32,797 nucleotides of DNA from Cardinium endosymbiont of Culicoides punctatus. Its GTDB lineage: Bacteria > Bacteroidota > Bacteroidia > Cytophagales > Amoebophilaceae. The notes beneath the pieces are model-generated. The model was not told the origin of the DNA. It saw nothing but the letters and a program-made list of their open reading frames with translations, and made no database searches. This document shows positions 15,803 through 24,160 of the stretch, one piece after another. A program made the position numbers and the translations under genes. How positions within the stretch are numbered: the first letter of the stretch is position 1; every line of letters begins with the position of its first letter. The stretch spans positions 15,358 to 48,154 of the forward strand of contig NZ_QWJI01000007.1 in assembly GCF_004354815.1 (NCBI RefSeq). The letters are read 5' to 3'.

Positions 15803-17260
15803 TTAGTCCTCTAATGCTTCTTGTAATAGTTTGCTTGTAAGTTGTGCATTTGCCCTTCCTTGGCTTTTTTTCATAATTTCTCCCATAAACATACCTAAGA
15901 TTCCTGATTTCCCATTTTTATACGCCATGACTTTATCAGGATAAGCTGCCAGCACTTCTGTAATTAAAGTCTTCAAATTAGATTCGTTGCTATCTTGTAT
16001 AAGATTTAACCTTTTTGCAATTGCTAGGGGTAGTTCTTTTGGTTGTTGCAATAATATTGGAAAAATCTGTGTTGCAGCAATGGAAAAGCTAACAGCACCA
16101 CTTTCTACTAGTTCTGCTAGCAAAACAATGTGGTTCACTGTAAGAGGTATTTCCGATAAAGTTACCGATAATTCATTAAGATACCCTTTAACTGGTCCAA
16201 GCAGCCAATTAGCAGCAGATGTATAGTATGCAGTCTGTTGGCATATTTCATCAAAAAACAAGGCAAACGCTTTCCCTTCTGTAAGTACAGAAGCTGCATA
16301 GTTAGAAAGACCATATAAGGACATAAATTTCTTTAATAATGCATTCGGTAAGGGAGGCATTGTTGCCTTTATATCGTTTATCCACGCTTCTGTCACCAGA
16401 ACGGGTGGGATATCTGGTTCTGGAAAATAGCGATAATCGGCAGCCATCTCTTTTGCACGCAGGCTAAATGTTTCGCTAGAAGCAGATTCAAAACTTCTTG
16501 TTTCTGATATAATAGGTTCTCCTGATTCTAGTAGTGCAATTTGTCTTTCTATTTCATGTTCTATAGCAAGCTGGACATTGCGCATAGAGTTCATATTTTT
16601 AATTTCAACTCTAGTACCAAACAACATTGAGCCTTTCTCCATGATGGAAACATTAGCATCACAACGTAGTGAGGCTTCTTCCATATTGCCATCGCATATC
16701 TCTAAATACCGGACTAGTTTACGGATTTCAGATAAAAATAAATAAGCTTCTTCGCCTGTTGTAAGTTCTGGAGTGGTCACTAGTTCTATCAATGGGATAC
16801 CAGCTCTGTTATAATCTAATAACGTGACATCTTCCATGATACCATGTAGGGATTTTCCTGTATCCTCTTCTAAATGCATGCGTATAAGTGGAATATGCTT
16901 TTGCTCACCCTCTTTAGGGTAAATCGTTACAAAACCACCACGGCAGATGGGTGTTGCCTCTTGTGTAATTTGAAATCCTTTGGGTAAGTCGGGATAGAAA
17001 TAACTTTTTCTTGAGAAAAAATTCAATTCTGTAATATCTGATTCACAGGCTAGTCCAAGCTTTATAGCATAGTCGAATGCTTTTTTATTCACTTTAGGTA
17101 ATGTTCCAGGACAGGCCAATGTAATAGGACTAATATTTGTATTAGGGAGCGCACCATATTCCGTTTTATCAGAAGCAAATATTTTGCTATCGGTGAGTAA
17201 CTGAATATGGACTTCTAATCCAATAACTGCCTGATATTTTTCTTTTATGATGCCATCCAT
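15803..17260 (-). CDS. gatB: aspartyl/glutamyl-tRNA(Asn/Gln) amidotransferase subunit B
   Basis: The open frame extends to 17374, but I choose the ATG at 17260 (MDGIIKEKYQAVIGLEVHIQ). Homologues begin there, and the longer frame would overlap the upstream gene. That gives 485 residues, a normal length. Recognisable blocks are IGLEVHIQL, NTNISPITLACPGTLP, FSRKSYFYPDLPKGFQITQ, RMHLEEDTGKS, LLDYNRAGIPLIELVT, SLRCDANVS, TRVEIKNMNS and DYRYFPEPDIPP, followed by a YqeY-like C-terminal helical domain (ITEVLAAYPDKVMAYKNGKS). GatB transfers ammonia delivered by GatA to mischarged Glu-tRNA(Gln), or Asp-tRNA(Asn). gatA and gatC are not in the window. The gene starts 28 bp after the PLP-enzyme gene, so the two are probably co-transcribed. 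Confidence 0.95.
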   Translation of the reverse strand: MDGIIKEKYQAVIGLEVHIQLLTDSKIFASDKTEYGALPNTNISPITLACPGTLPKVNKKAFDYAIKLGLACESDITELNFFSRKSYFYPDLPKGFQITQEATPICRGGFVTIYPKEGEQKHIPLIRMHLEEDTGKSLHGIMEDVTLLDYNRAGIPLIELVTTPELTTGEEAYLFLSEIRKLVRYLEICDGNMEEASLRCDANVSIMEKGSMLFGTRVEIKNMNSMRNVQLAIEHEIERQIALLESGEPIISETRSFESASSETFSLRAKEMAADYRYFPEPDIPPVLVTEAWINDIKATMPPLPNALLKKFMSLYGLSNYAASVLTEGKAFALFFDEICQQTAYYTSAANWLLGPVKGYLNELSVTLSEIPLTVNHIVLLAELVESGAVSFSIAATQIFPILLQQPKELPLAIAKRLNLIQDSNESNLKTLITEVLAAYPDKVMAYKNGKSGILGMFMGEIMKKSQGRANAQLTSKLLQEALED

Positions 17261-17288
17261 ATGTTTTAATTTATATTTATTCTCCGTT

Positions 17289-18506
17289 TTATAACGCAGC
17301 AAGCGTTTTATCAAGTGCATAAATGAGGTCTTTTGGATCTTCAATTCCACACGATACACGTATAAAACCCTCACTTATGCCAATACCTTGACGTTGTTCT
17401 TTACTCATATTGCCATTAGACATAACAGCAGGACAAGAAATCAAACTTTCTACAGCTCCTAAATTGGCACCAAAACTCCATGGACGATGTAGACTTTTTA
17501 TAAATTGCTTTCTTGCCTTAGCTCCTCCTTTTAGTACAAAGTATAACATACCACCATGTAGCCCATGTTGATGCTGCCTATCTGCAAGTTCTTTTTGTGG
17601 AAAAGAAGCCAACCCAGGATAACCTACTTCGAGTATTTTAGAATGTCCTTCTAAGAATGTTGCAATTTTTTGTGCGTTGTTGGACTGCTCTCGAACGCGT
17701 AAATGCATGGTTTTAGTCGATTGTAGCGTAAAAAAAGCGATCATAGGACTCATAATACTTCCATGTCTATTCCTATAAGCAAAGATCGGGTTGCAATCTT
17801 CAATAGATGCACAGGCCACTGCTCCACCAATGGTCATATTATGTCCATCATAATACTTAGTTGTAGATTGAATGATAATATCTACACCAAACTCTAGTGG
17901 GCAAATAACAATAGGCGATGCCATGGTACTATCGCAAACGTGTTTGATGCCAAATTTTTTGGCTAACATACTAACAGCAGCCAAGTCTGTTAAGTACAGT
18001 GTAGGATTCGTTGGGTATTCAGAAAAAATTAATTTAGTATTGGGCTGTATGGCAGCTTCTACTTCCAATAGACTTCTAAAGTCTACAAAAGAAAATGTTA
18101 CTCCAAGTTTACCTAAAAGCTCATATGCAACTTCTTGTGTAGTACCATAGCAGGCCTTGGAGAGGATACAATGGTCACCTTGATGTAAAAAAGTCGACAT
18201 GGTAGTGACAATGGCAGCCATACCAGACCCAAAACAATAGGCCTCTGCCGCTTTTTCTAAAATAGCAATTTTCTTTTCTAAGACTGCAACGGTAGGATTT
18301 CTGGAGCCAGAATAGGAATGACCACTTGATAAATAGGTCTCCACAGAATCTTGTACAAATACTGAAGACTGAAAAATAGGGGTAAGAATAGCACCTGTAC
18401 ATGGTTCTGGACTAATACCAGCATGCACTAATTCTGTTGCCATGTGAAGGTGATCACTGGCCCATATACGCTCATCAGAAGTAAAAAATGATGGTTGATT
18501 TGACAT
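17289..18506 (-). CDS. trans-sulfuration PLP-dependent enzyme (Cys/Met metabolism family)
   Basis: 405 residues, fold-type I aminotransferase-like. Landmarks are GAILTPIFQSSVF, the YSGSRNPTVAVLEKKIAILE tetramer-contact block, the phosphate-binding GSGMAA (93-98), CDSTMASP with Asp192 for the pyridine nitrogen, and STTKYYDGHN with the Schiff-base Lys217. The C-terminal GFIRVSCGIEDPKDLI is typical of the family. Members include cystathionine gamma-synthase, gamma- and beta-lyases and methionine gamma-lyase. The sequence fits a gamma-lyase-type enzyme best but does not settle the reaction. No other sulfur-amino-acid gene is nearby, so in this reduced genome it may serve cysteine or sulfide supply. 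gatB follows 28 bp downstream on the same strand, and a candidate promoter lies upstream at 18570-18577. Confidence 0.85.
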   Translation of the reverse strand: MSNQPSFFTSDERIWASDHLHMATELVHAGISPEPCTGAILTPIFQSSVFVQDSVETYLSSGHSYSGSRNPTVAVLEKKIAILEKAAEAYCFGSGMAAIVTTMSTFLHQGDHCILSKACYGTTQEVAYELLGKLGVTFSFVDFRSLLEVEAAIQPNTKLIFSEYPTNPTLYLTDLAAVSMLAKKFGIKHVCDSTMASPIVICPLEFGVDIIIQSTTKYYDGHNMTIGGAVACASIEDCNPIFAYRNRHGSIMSPMIAFFTLQSTKTMHLRVREQSNNAQKIATFLEGHSKILEVGYPGLASFPQKELADRQHQHGLHGGMLYFVLKGGAKARKQFIKSLHRPWSFGANLGAVESLISCPAVMSNGNMSKEQRQGIGISEGFIRVSCGIEDPKDLIYALDKTLAAL

Positions 18507-18569
18507 GACGATACATTAATAAACAAAAAACAAACACATGCCAAGTAAAGACTGGTAGAAGCTTAATTG

Positions 18570-18577
18570 CAAATTTA
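18570..18577 (-). promoter_or_regulatory. candidate Bacteroidota -7 box upstream of the PLP-enzyme gene
   Basis: On the minus strand TAAATTTG fits the Bacteroidota -7 consensus TAnnTTTG and lies about 64 bp before the start at 18506. A good TTTG box at -33 is not evident, so the call is tentative. Confidence 0.35.
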
Positions 18578-18709
18578 ATGTATATATGTGAAAAGAAGTA
18601 CTCGTTTCAGAATAAAAATAACGACTTCTACATTTTAAAAACCGTATCTTCATATACTATTTACGTATACAGTATTCTTTATTAAACATATTAAGCAATA
18701 TTTCTTATT

Positions 18710-19315
18710 ATGAAGATTTCTTCTGCTGCTTTTATCTCTAGTAATGCGCATTATAAAAAATGCCCAAATGATCTTAGGCCAGAAGTGGCCTTTATTGGTC
18801 GTTCTAATGTAGGGAAATCTTCTCTCATTAATGCATTGTTGCAGCGAAAGCAGTTAGCTAAAGTGTCCAAAACCCCTGGAAAAACACAACTTATAAACCA
18901 TTTTTTAGTCAATGATCGTATTTATTTTGTAGATCTTCCAGGGTATGGATGGGCACAAGTGGCCTATGCGACCAAAATAAAGTGGGAAAAAATGATACGA
19001 GCATATCTCCTACATAGGGAAAATATGGTTGCTGTATTTTTGTTAATAGATTCAAAGATTGCTCCCCAAGAAATAGATCTTGCTTTTATGCGTTGGCTAG
19101 GGGAAAATCGCATTCCTTTTGCTATTATTCTTACGAAGGCAGATAAAAAATATAAAACCTTAACCCAGAAAAATTATACAGCCCTTATCCACATCCTAGA
19201 AGAGGAGTGGAAACCTATTCCATCTATATTTTTTGTTTCCTCTCATGATAGATCTGGTATACAGAATATATTATCTTATATGGAGAAAATTACTTCTAAC
19301 CCATGCAAAGGATAA
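18710..19315 (+). CDS. engB: ribosome-biogenesis GTPase EngB (YsxC/YihA)
   Basis: 201 residues, full length. G-motifs appear in order: G1 GRSNVGKSS (30-38), the switch I TPGKTQ (55-60), G3 DLPGYG (75-80), G4 TKAD (about 141-144), and a G5-like SS near FFVSSHDRSG. The DLPGYGWA sequence and the short length separate EngB from Era and EngA. EngB assists assembly of the large ribosomal subunit and is essential in many bacteria. The gene is alone on the + strand, divergent from the PLP-enzyme gene; the 200-bp space between them (18507-18709) presumably holds both promoters. Confidence 0.96.
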   Translation: MKISSAAFISSNAHYKKCPNDLRPEVAFIGRSNVGKSSLINALLQRKQLAKVSKTPGKTQLINHFLVNDRIYFVDLPGYGWAQVAYATKIKWEKMIRAYLLHRENMVAVFLLIDSKIAPQEIDLAFMRWLGENRIPFAIILTKADKKYKTLTQKNYTALIHILEEEWKPIPSIFFVSSHDRSGIQNILSYMEKITSNPCKG

Positions 19316-19488
19316 TTTGTATTAGTTAAGATTTAATTTGACACTTTTAGATAAAAATATGGGCTTATCAGTGTAAGCAGATATTCAAGACTGTATTTTT
19401 CTTTTCCAATAGACATACTGGTCCTAACAATCTAAATTTTTTTGTACTTTTGTAAAGTAACTAAATATATATATTCTGATCTGTCTTC

Positions 19489-19563
19489 ATGGGAGATAGT
19501 GATACACCTGTTACAGGTATCATTGGTGTAGCCTTCTCTATTATTGCCTACATAGCTCATTAA
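19489..19563 (+). CDS. possible 24-residue membrane peptide
   Basis: ATG at 19489 opens MGDSDTPVTGIIGVAFSIIA followed by YIAH and TAA at 19561-19563. The sequence is a polar start plus a hydrophobic helix, with codon choices less AT-extreme than the surrounding intergenic DNA. It could be a small membrane protein or a leftover of a larger gene. The rest of 19316-19626 shows no other feature. Confidence 0.25.
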   Translation: MGDSDTPVTGIIGVAFSIIAYIAH

Positions 19564-19626
19564 GACATATCCGGGCAGTAATTGTTTAATTATAAGTTAT
19601 TACAATTTTTTTATAAAAAAACCATT

Positions 19627-20778
19627 ATGATCAAGAAATATTTAATAGTGTGTGTGTCTATAGTGTGGATGATTTCACAATCTTGTAGTACACACAGACA
19701 CAAAAATTACATGGATAATCAACCATCTAGTACTATAACGACTCGTAGCGGTCGTAGTTATAGAAATTCAACCAGTAGCAATGAACCACCAATTCGTCAC
19801 AGATATGCAAGGCCTACTAATGATTGGTGCTTTAAACATATTTTTGGAAAGGTATTGTCAGAAGATAAAAATCAAAATGAATTTACAAGAGATTTACTTA
19901 ATTCTTTACTAAGAAGATCAGGTGATAATGAAATTAAAGAAGTATATTTTGTTGACCCAAATTTACAATCAGAATCAGAAGAAGACCATTTATATATAAC
20001 TGATGTTCATTGTGTTGATTATAGCGGCAGGAAATTCATTATAGAGATGCAATTATGTCATCACCGTGGCTGGAAAAAACGGATACAGGCTTATATCGGT
20101 CGTGATTATAGTGGTCAATTATTTAAAGGCAAGAAATATTATGACTTAGTTCCTGTTTATTTACTTGCTATCACAGAATTTAATATGTTTAAAGACCATC
20201 AAAGATTTATTTCCTATCATGCATATAGAGACGAAGAAAATAATAAAAATTATTTCAAAGGTACAGAGATTATAGTTTTAGAATTACCTAAATTTAATAA
20301 GGCTATCAGTGAAATAACTGATCAAAAAGATCGTTGGGCTTTTCTTTTGAAGAATGCTCAATCCATATCTAATATGTCAGAAGAAGAGAAAGCGCCGCTT
20401 ATCTCTAATCCTATAATTCAACGTGCATGTCAGCAAATAGATCAATTAAATTGGAGTGAAGAAGACATAAGGCAATATCAACATGCTGAAGATAACCGAC
20501 AAGTAGCATTAGCTTCTTTAGAAAAAGCACATAATAAAGGTAGAGAGGAAGAAAGAACAAAGAATATTCAGAAAAATAATGAAAGGAAAAGAAAAATAAT
20601 TAAAAGAGAAGTTGAAAAAGGGTTGAATAAGAACAAACATATTGATGATATCAAGAAAAAAGCAAAATCAGTAATCAATAGTTTATTTAGCGACTGTTCT
20701 GATATAGATGATAATATGATAGATGAAGAATTTGATAAACAAAGTAAAAAACTTCGTACAGAACAACCAGAAGAATAA
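19627..20778 (+). CDS. lipoprotein carrying an Rpn/PD-(D/E)XK nuclease-type domain
   Basis: 383 residues from the ATG at 19627. An upstream ATG at 19582 would add 15 residues ahead of the signal peptide and is less likely. The N-terminus MIKKYLIVCVSIVWMISQSC is a lipoprotein-type signal (Cys20). A polar linker (about 21-62) precedes NDWCFKHIFG, the DxxFKxxFG motif of PDDEXK-type putative transposases. The core follows: LYITDVHC (Asp126) and FIIEMQL (Glu140-x-Gln142), then YIGRDYSGQLFKGKKYYDLV and PVYLLAITEF. The C-terminal 100 residues are a highly charged coiled-coil-like tail. Family members are normally cytoplasmic, so the export signal is odd. Two decayed relatives lie at 9151-9626 and 9895-10229. 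It may be an exported nuclease effector, or the domain may have lost DNA cleavage. Confidence 0.75.
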   Translation: MIKKYLIVCVSIVWMISQSCSTHRHKNYMDNQPSSTITTRSGRSYRNSTSSNEPPIRHRYARPTNDWCFKHIFGKVLSEDKNQNEFTRDLLNSLLRRSGDNEIKEVYFVDPNLQSESEEDHLYITDVHCVDYSGRKFIIEMQLCHHRGWKKRIQAYIGRDYSGQLFKGKKYYDLVPVYLLAITEFNMFKDHQRFISYHAYRDEENNKNYFKGTEIIVLELPKFNKAISEITDQKDRWAFLLKNAQSISNMSEEEKAPLISNPIIQRACQQIDQLNWSEEDIRQYQHAEDNRQVALASLEKAHNKGREEERTKNIQKNNERKRKIIKREVEKGLNKNKHIDDIKKKAKSVINSLFSDCSDIDDNMIDEEFDKQSKKLRTEQPEE

Positions 20779-20801
20779 ATCCGAGTCTTTTCGAAAGCCT
20801 C

Positions 20802-21857
20802 TCAGGAGGCTGCATTCTGTATAGCAATTTGTTGGGCCACCATTTGCGCAATATCACCAAATGGTTCAATGATTTCATCCCCCATGATTCCTAAATCACC
20901 TTGTGTACAAATGGCAGGAAGCAATGGAACCTGTCCGAGAAATGATATGCCCTCTTTTTCTGCCAATGTTTTTCCTCCTTCCTTACCAAAAATATAATGA
21001 GGCATATGCATGGCTTCTTTTTCTATGGAAAAGTAGGACATATTTTCTATCAAGCCCAATATGGGCACCTTAATCTGTTCTTTCCTAAACATATCTATAG
21101 CTTTTATGGCATCTATTAGCGCTACCTTTTGCGGTGTAGTAACTATGATAACACCTGTTACTGATACAGTTTGCACCATGGTAAGATGAATATCACTCGT
21201 TCCAGGAGGAAGATCAATGAATAAATAGTCTAACTGTCCCCAATCTGAATCTTGTATTAACTGCTTGAAAGCAGCACTAGCCATAGGTCCACGCCATATA
21301 ATGGCTTCTTTGCTATGGCTTAAAAAGCCTATAGAAAGCAGTTTTACACCATATTTACTTATAGGAAGTATATATTTTTTTCCTTTATTTTCAATTATAG
21401 TTGGTTTTTGTGTATCACATCCCCACATGGTAGGAATAGATGGCCCAAATATATCGGCATCTAAAAGACCTACACGTGCACCATGCTGAGATAACGCTAG
21501 GGCCAAATGGGTGGCTATCGTAGATTTTCCCACACCTCCTTTTCCAGAAGCAATGGCAATAACATTGCTCACCTCAGGAAGTACCGTTGTTTTAGAACGA
21601 CTTGATGTTACCTTTGCAGTTGTTTCAATAATAACTTCGAAGTCACTGGATACCTGATTATGGATTGCTTGTATACATGCTTGCTTGAGTACTTCTTTCA
21701 GGGGGCATGCTGGTGTAGTAAGTATTATAGTAAAAGAAATTAGGGTATCACCGACAACCAGATTTTTAATCATGCCTAATGCTATCAGGTCTTTTTTTAA
21801 ATCCGGGTCATATACTGTGCTTAGCGCTTGTTCTACCTTCTTTGCTACATTTTGCAT
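20802..21857 (-). CDS. mrp: Mrp/NBP35-type iron-sulfur carrier ATPase
   Basis: 351 residues. The N-terminal ~90 residues form a DUF59/MIP18-like domain (TVYDPDLKKDLIALGMIKNL, TTPACPLKE). The P-loop ATPase follows with SGKGGVGKST (deviant Walker A, 104-113), LLDADIFGPSIPTM, FIDLPPGTSDIHLTMVQ and GLIENMSYF. Mrp/ApbC proteins bind and pass on Fe-S clusters. The CxxC cluster ligands found in many members just after ENMSYF are absent here (SIEKEAMHMPHYIFGKEGG), a situation I believe also occurs in other Bacteroidota. The gene begins 11 bp after uvrB ends, so the two form an operon. A small inverted repeat (AGCCTC/GAGGCT, 20796-20811) lies at its stop. Confidence 0.93.
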   Translation of the reverse strand: MQNVAKKVEQALSTVYDPDLKKDLIALGMIKNLVVGDTLISFTIILTTPACPLKEVLKQACIQAIHNQVSSDFEVIIETTAKVTSSRSKTTVLPEVSNVIAIASGKGGVGKSTIATHLALALSQHGARVGLLDADIFGPSIPTMWGCDTQKPTIIENKGKKYILPISKYGVKLLSIGFLSHSKEAIIWRGPMASAAFKQLIQDSDWGQLDYLFIDLPPGTSDIHLTMVQTVSVTGVIIVTTPQKVALIDAIKAIDMFRKEQIKVPILGLIENMSYFSIEKEAMHMPHYIFGKEGGKTLAEKEGISFLGQVPLLPAICTQGDLGIMGDEIIEPFGDIAQMVAQQIAIQNAAS

Positions 21858-21868
21858 AGGGAATACCT

Positions 21869-23893
21869 TTAATATTTTTTACGCTTTCTTAGTGTAGCTA
21901 TCATTTCTTTGAGTTTATCGGCTTCTAAAAATTGCAATGCTTCTGCAGCCTGATACATCTTATGTTCTAATAGTTCTATTTGCTCTTGAACCGTTTTAGC
22001 ATCCCCATAGCTAGCACCAGATTCTGCAGCTATAATAGATGCAACATTTTCCTGTTGACTGTATTCTTGAGCATTAGACGTGCTTTCTTGTGATATTGCG
22101 GTATACAAGCCCATATCCATTTGTCTTTTTTGTACGGAACTGGGTATAATTCCCTTAATACGATTATATTCCATCTGTAAGTCGCGTCTACGTTGTGTTT
22201 CCGTAATGGCCTGCTCCATAGACGCAGTAATTCTATCTGCATACATGATGACACGTCCTTGCTCATGACGTGCTACCCTTCCTATTGTTTGAATAAGTGA
22301 ACGGGCATTTCTTAAAAAACCCTCTTTGTCTGCATCTAGGATAATCATTAGAGAAGCTTGCGGCAGGTCTAAACCTTCTCTCAATAGATTTACACCTACT
22401 AGTACATCAAAATCGCCATTACGAAAGTCATTTAATATAGTAACCCGATCTAAAGTTTTTACTTCCGAATGAACATATCTACAACGAATATTTGCATAAA
22501 CCAAATAATCTGTCAGCTCCTCCGCCATACGCTTGGTAAGCGTAGTAATTAATACGCGATCTTTTTGTTTAATTACATTTTTAATTTCTTCCAAGATATT
22601 TTGTATTTGATTCATACTTGGCCGAACCTCTATTTGAGGGTCTACCAATCCCGTTGGACGTATGATCTGCTCTACTACCATTCCTTCAGAAACTGTCAAC
22701 TCATATTCCGCAGGAGTAGCACTAACAAAAACAATTTGATGGATTAGTTTTTCAAATTCGTTAAAATTTAAAGGCCGGTTATCTATAGCAGATGGCAGTC
22801 GAAAACCATAGGTTACTAAATTTGTTTTTCGAGCCCTATCGCCACCAAACATCGCTCTAAATTGGGGAACTGTAACATGGCTTTCATCCATAACCATTAA
22901 GTAGTCCTCGGGAAAATAGTCTAATAAACAAAAAGGGCGTTCTCCTGCTTGCCTACCATCTATGTACCTCGAATAATTTTCAATACCAGAACAGTATCCC
23001 AATTCTCGAAGCATTTCTAAATCTAATTCGGTTCTTTCTTGAAGTCGTTTTGCTTCTTCAAATTTACATTGGTCTCTAAGAAAATCAACTTGTGCACGAA
23101 GGTCTAGCTGAATTTGCTCTATAGCTCTGTGTAATACATCTTTACTGGTTACAAATAAACTAGCAGGGAAAATAAATGCTTCCTGGATCTCTTTAATTTT
23201 CTTTCCAGACGAAGGATCTATAATATGGATAGATTCTAAATCGTTTCCCCAAAAAACAAAACGGTAAGCATAATCCCCATAGGCAACAAATAGATCAATC
23301 GTATCTCCCTTGACTCGAAAATTACCACGCGTAAATTCCGTATCATTGCGGCTGTAGAGCATATCTACAAGAATTCTTAAAAACTCATTACGTGACAATT
23401 GGCATCCGACTTTAAAGAGGTAGCTATTTTTTTTGAATTCTTCTGGTTTACCAACGCCATATATACAGGATACAGATGCTACTACAATGACATCTCTTCT
23501 ATCACTCAGTAAAGCAGCAACAGCACTAAGACGCAACCGTTCTAATTCATCATTGATTGCCAGCTCCTTTTCTATATATGTGTTGGTAGTTGGTAAGTAT
23601 ACCTCTGGTTGATAGTAATCGTAATAAGATACAAAGTATTCAACCGCATTATTGGGAAAAAAGTAACGTAACTCCGTATATAACTGTGCAGCCAATGTTT
23701 TATTATGGCTGATAACCAATGTAGGCCTGTTGAGCTCCTTAATAACATTGGCTATGGTAAAAGTTTTACCAGATCCAGTAACACCCAAAAGGACTTGACT
23801 AGGAGCACCACACCGCATGTTCTGAACAAGCTCTGTAATAGCTTTGGGTTGGTCTCCTGCTGGTTGATAAGGCGATACAAGTTTGAACGACAT
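21869..23893 (-). CDS. uvrB: excinuclease ABC subunit B
   Basis: 674 residues from the ATG at 23893; a TTG two codons upstream is the only reason to start earlier. Motifs in order: YQPAGDQPKAI, Walker A GVTGSGKTFT, the beta-hairpin YYDYYQPEVYLPTTNTYIEK that clamps DNA, SCIYGVG, the DESHVTVPQ Walker B, FVSATPAEYE, LTKRMAEELTDYL, GVNLLREGLDLPQ and QTIGRVARHEQGRVIMYAD. The C-terminus holds the UVR motif (EQIELLEHKMYQAAEALQFL...) that contacts UvrC. UvrB verifies damage in nucleotide-excision repair after loading by UvrA; uvrA and uvrC are not in the window. It heads the operon with mrp. Length and motifs are complete. Confidence 0.98.
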   Translation of the reverse strand: MSFKLVSPYQPAGDQPKAITELVQNMRCGAPSQVLLGVTGSGKTFTIANVIKELNRPTLVISHNKTLAAQLYTELRYFFPNNAVEYFVSYYDYYQPEVYLPTTNTYIEKELAINDELERLRLSAVAALLSDRRDVIVVASVSCIYGVGKPEEFKKNSYLFKVGCQLSRNEFLRILVDMLYSRNDTEFTRGNFRVKGDTIDLFVAYGDYAYRFVFWGNDLESIHIIDPSSGKKIKEIQEAFIFPASLFVTSKDVLHRAIEQIQLDLRAQVDFLRDQCKFEEAKRLQERTELDLEMLRELGYCSGIENYSRYIDGRQAGERPFCLLDYFPEDYLMVMDESHVTVPQFRAMFGGDRARKTNLVTYGFRLPSAIDNRPLNFNEFEKLIHQIVFVSATPAEYELTVSEGMVVEQIIRPTGLVDPQIEVRPSMNQIQNILEEIKNVIKQKDRVLITTLTKRMAEELTDYLVYANIRCRYVHSEVKTLDRVTILNDFRNGDFDVLVGVNLLREGLDLPQASLMIILDADKEGFLRNARSLIQTIGRVARHEQGRVIMYADRITASMEQAITETQRRRDLQMEYNRIKGIIPSSVQKRQMDMGLYTAISQESTSNAQEYSQQENVASIIAAESGASYGDAKTVQEQIELLEHKMYQAAEALQFLEADKLKEMIATLRKRKKY

Positions 23894-24160
23894 CTGCAAA
23901 AAATAAGAATATCAACAAACATCATTCCTAAGTATGAGGAATAAAAATTAATATACCAAGTAGGGATGCTATCCCACACTATGTACAAAAAAGCATAGAA
24001 CCATTCTATGATTTATTCATAGCATTGGTTTTTATAAAACCATTTTTACTCGATACCAAGTTACAAAAATCTTTTGTTATATTTAATAGTTAAAAATAGA
24101 CTAATTTTGTTTTGTAATATATTAAACATGCAATCTTAGTATAACTATACATAATGTATA

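Noticed and set aside
17261-17374. N-terminal extension of gatB
   Set aside because: It overlaps the PLP-enzyme gene, and GatB proteins start near YQAVIGLEVHIQL; the ATG at 17260 fits length and spacing.
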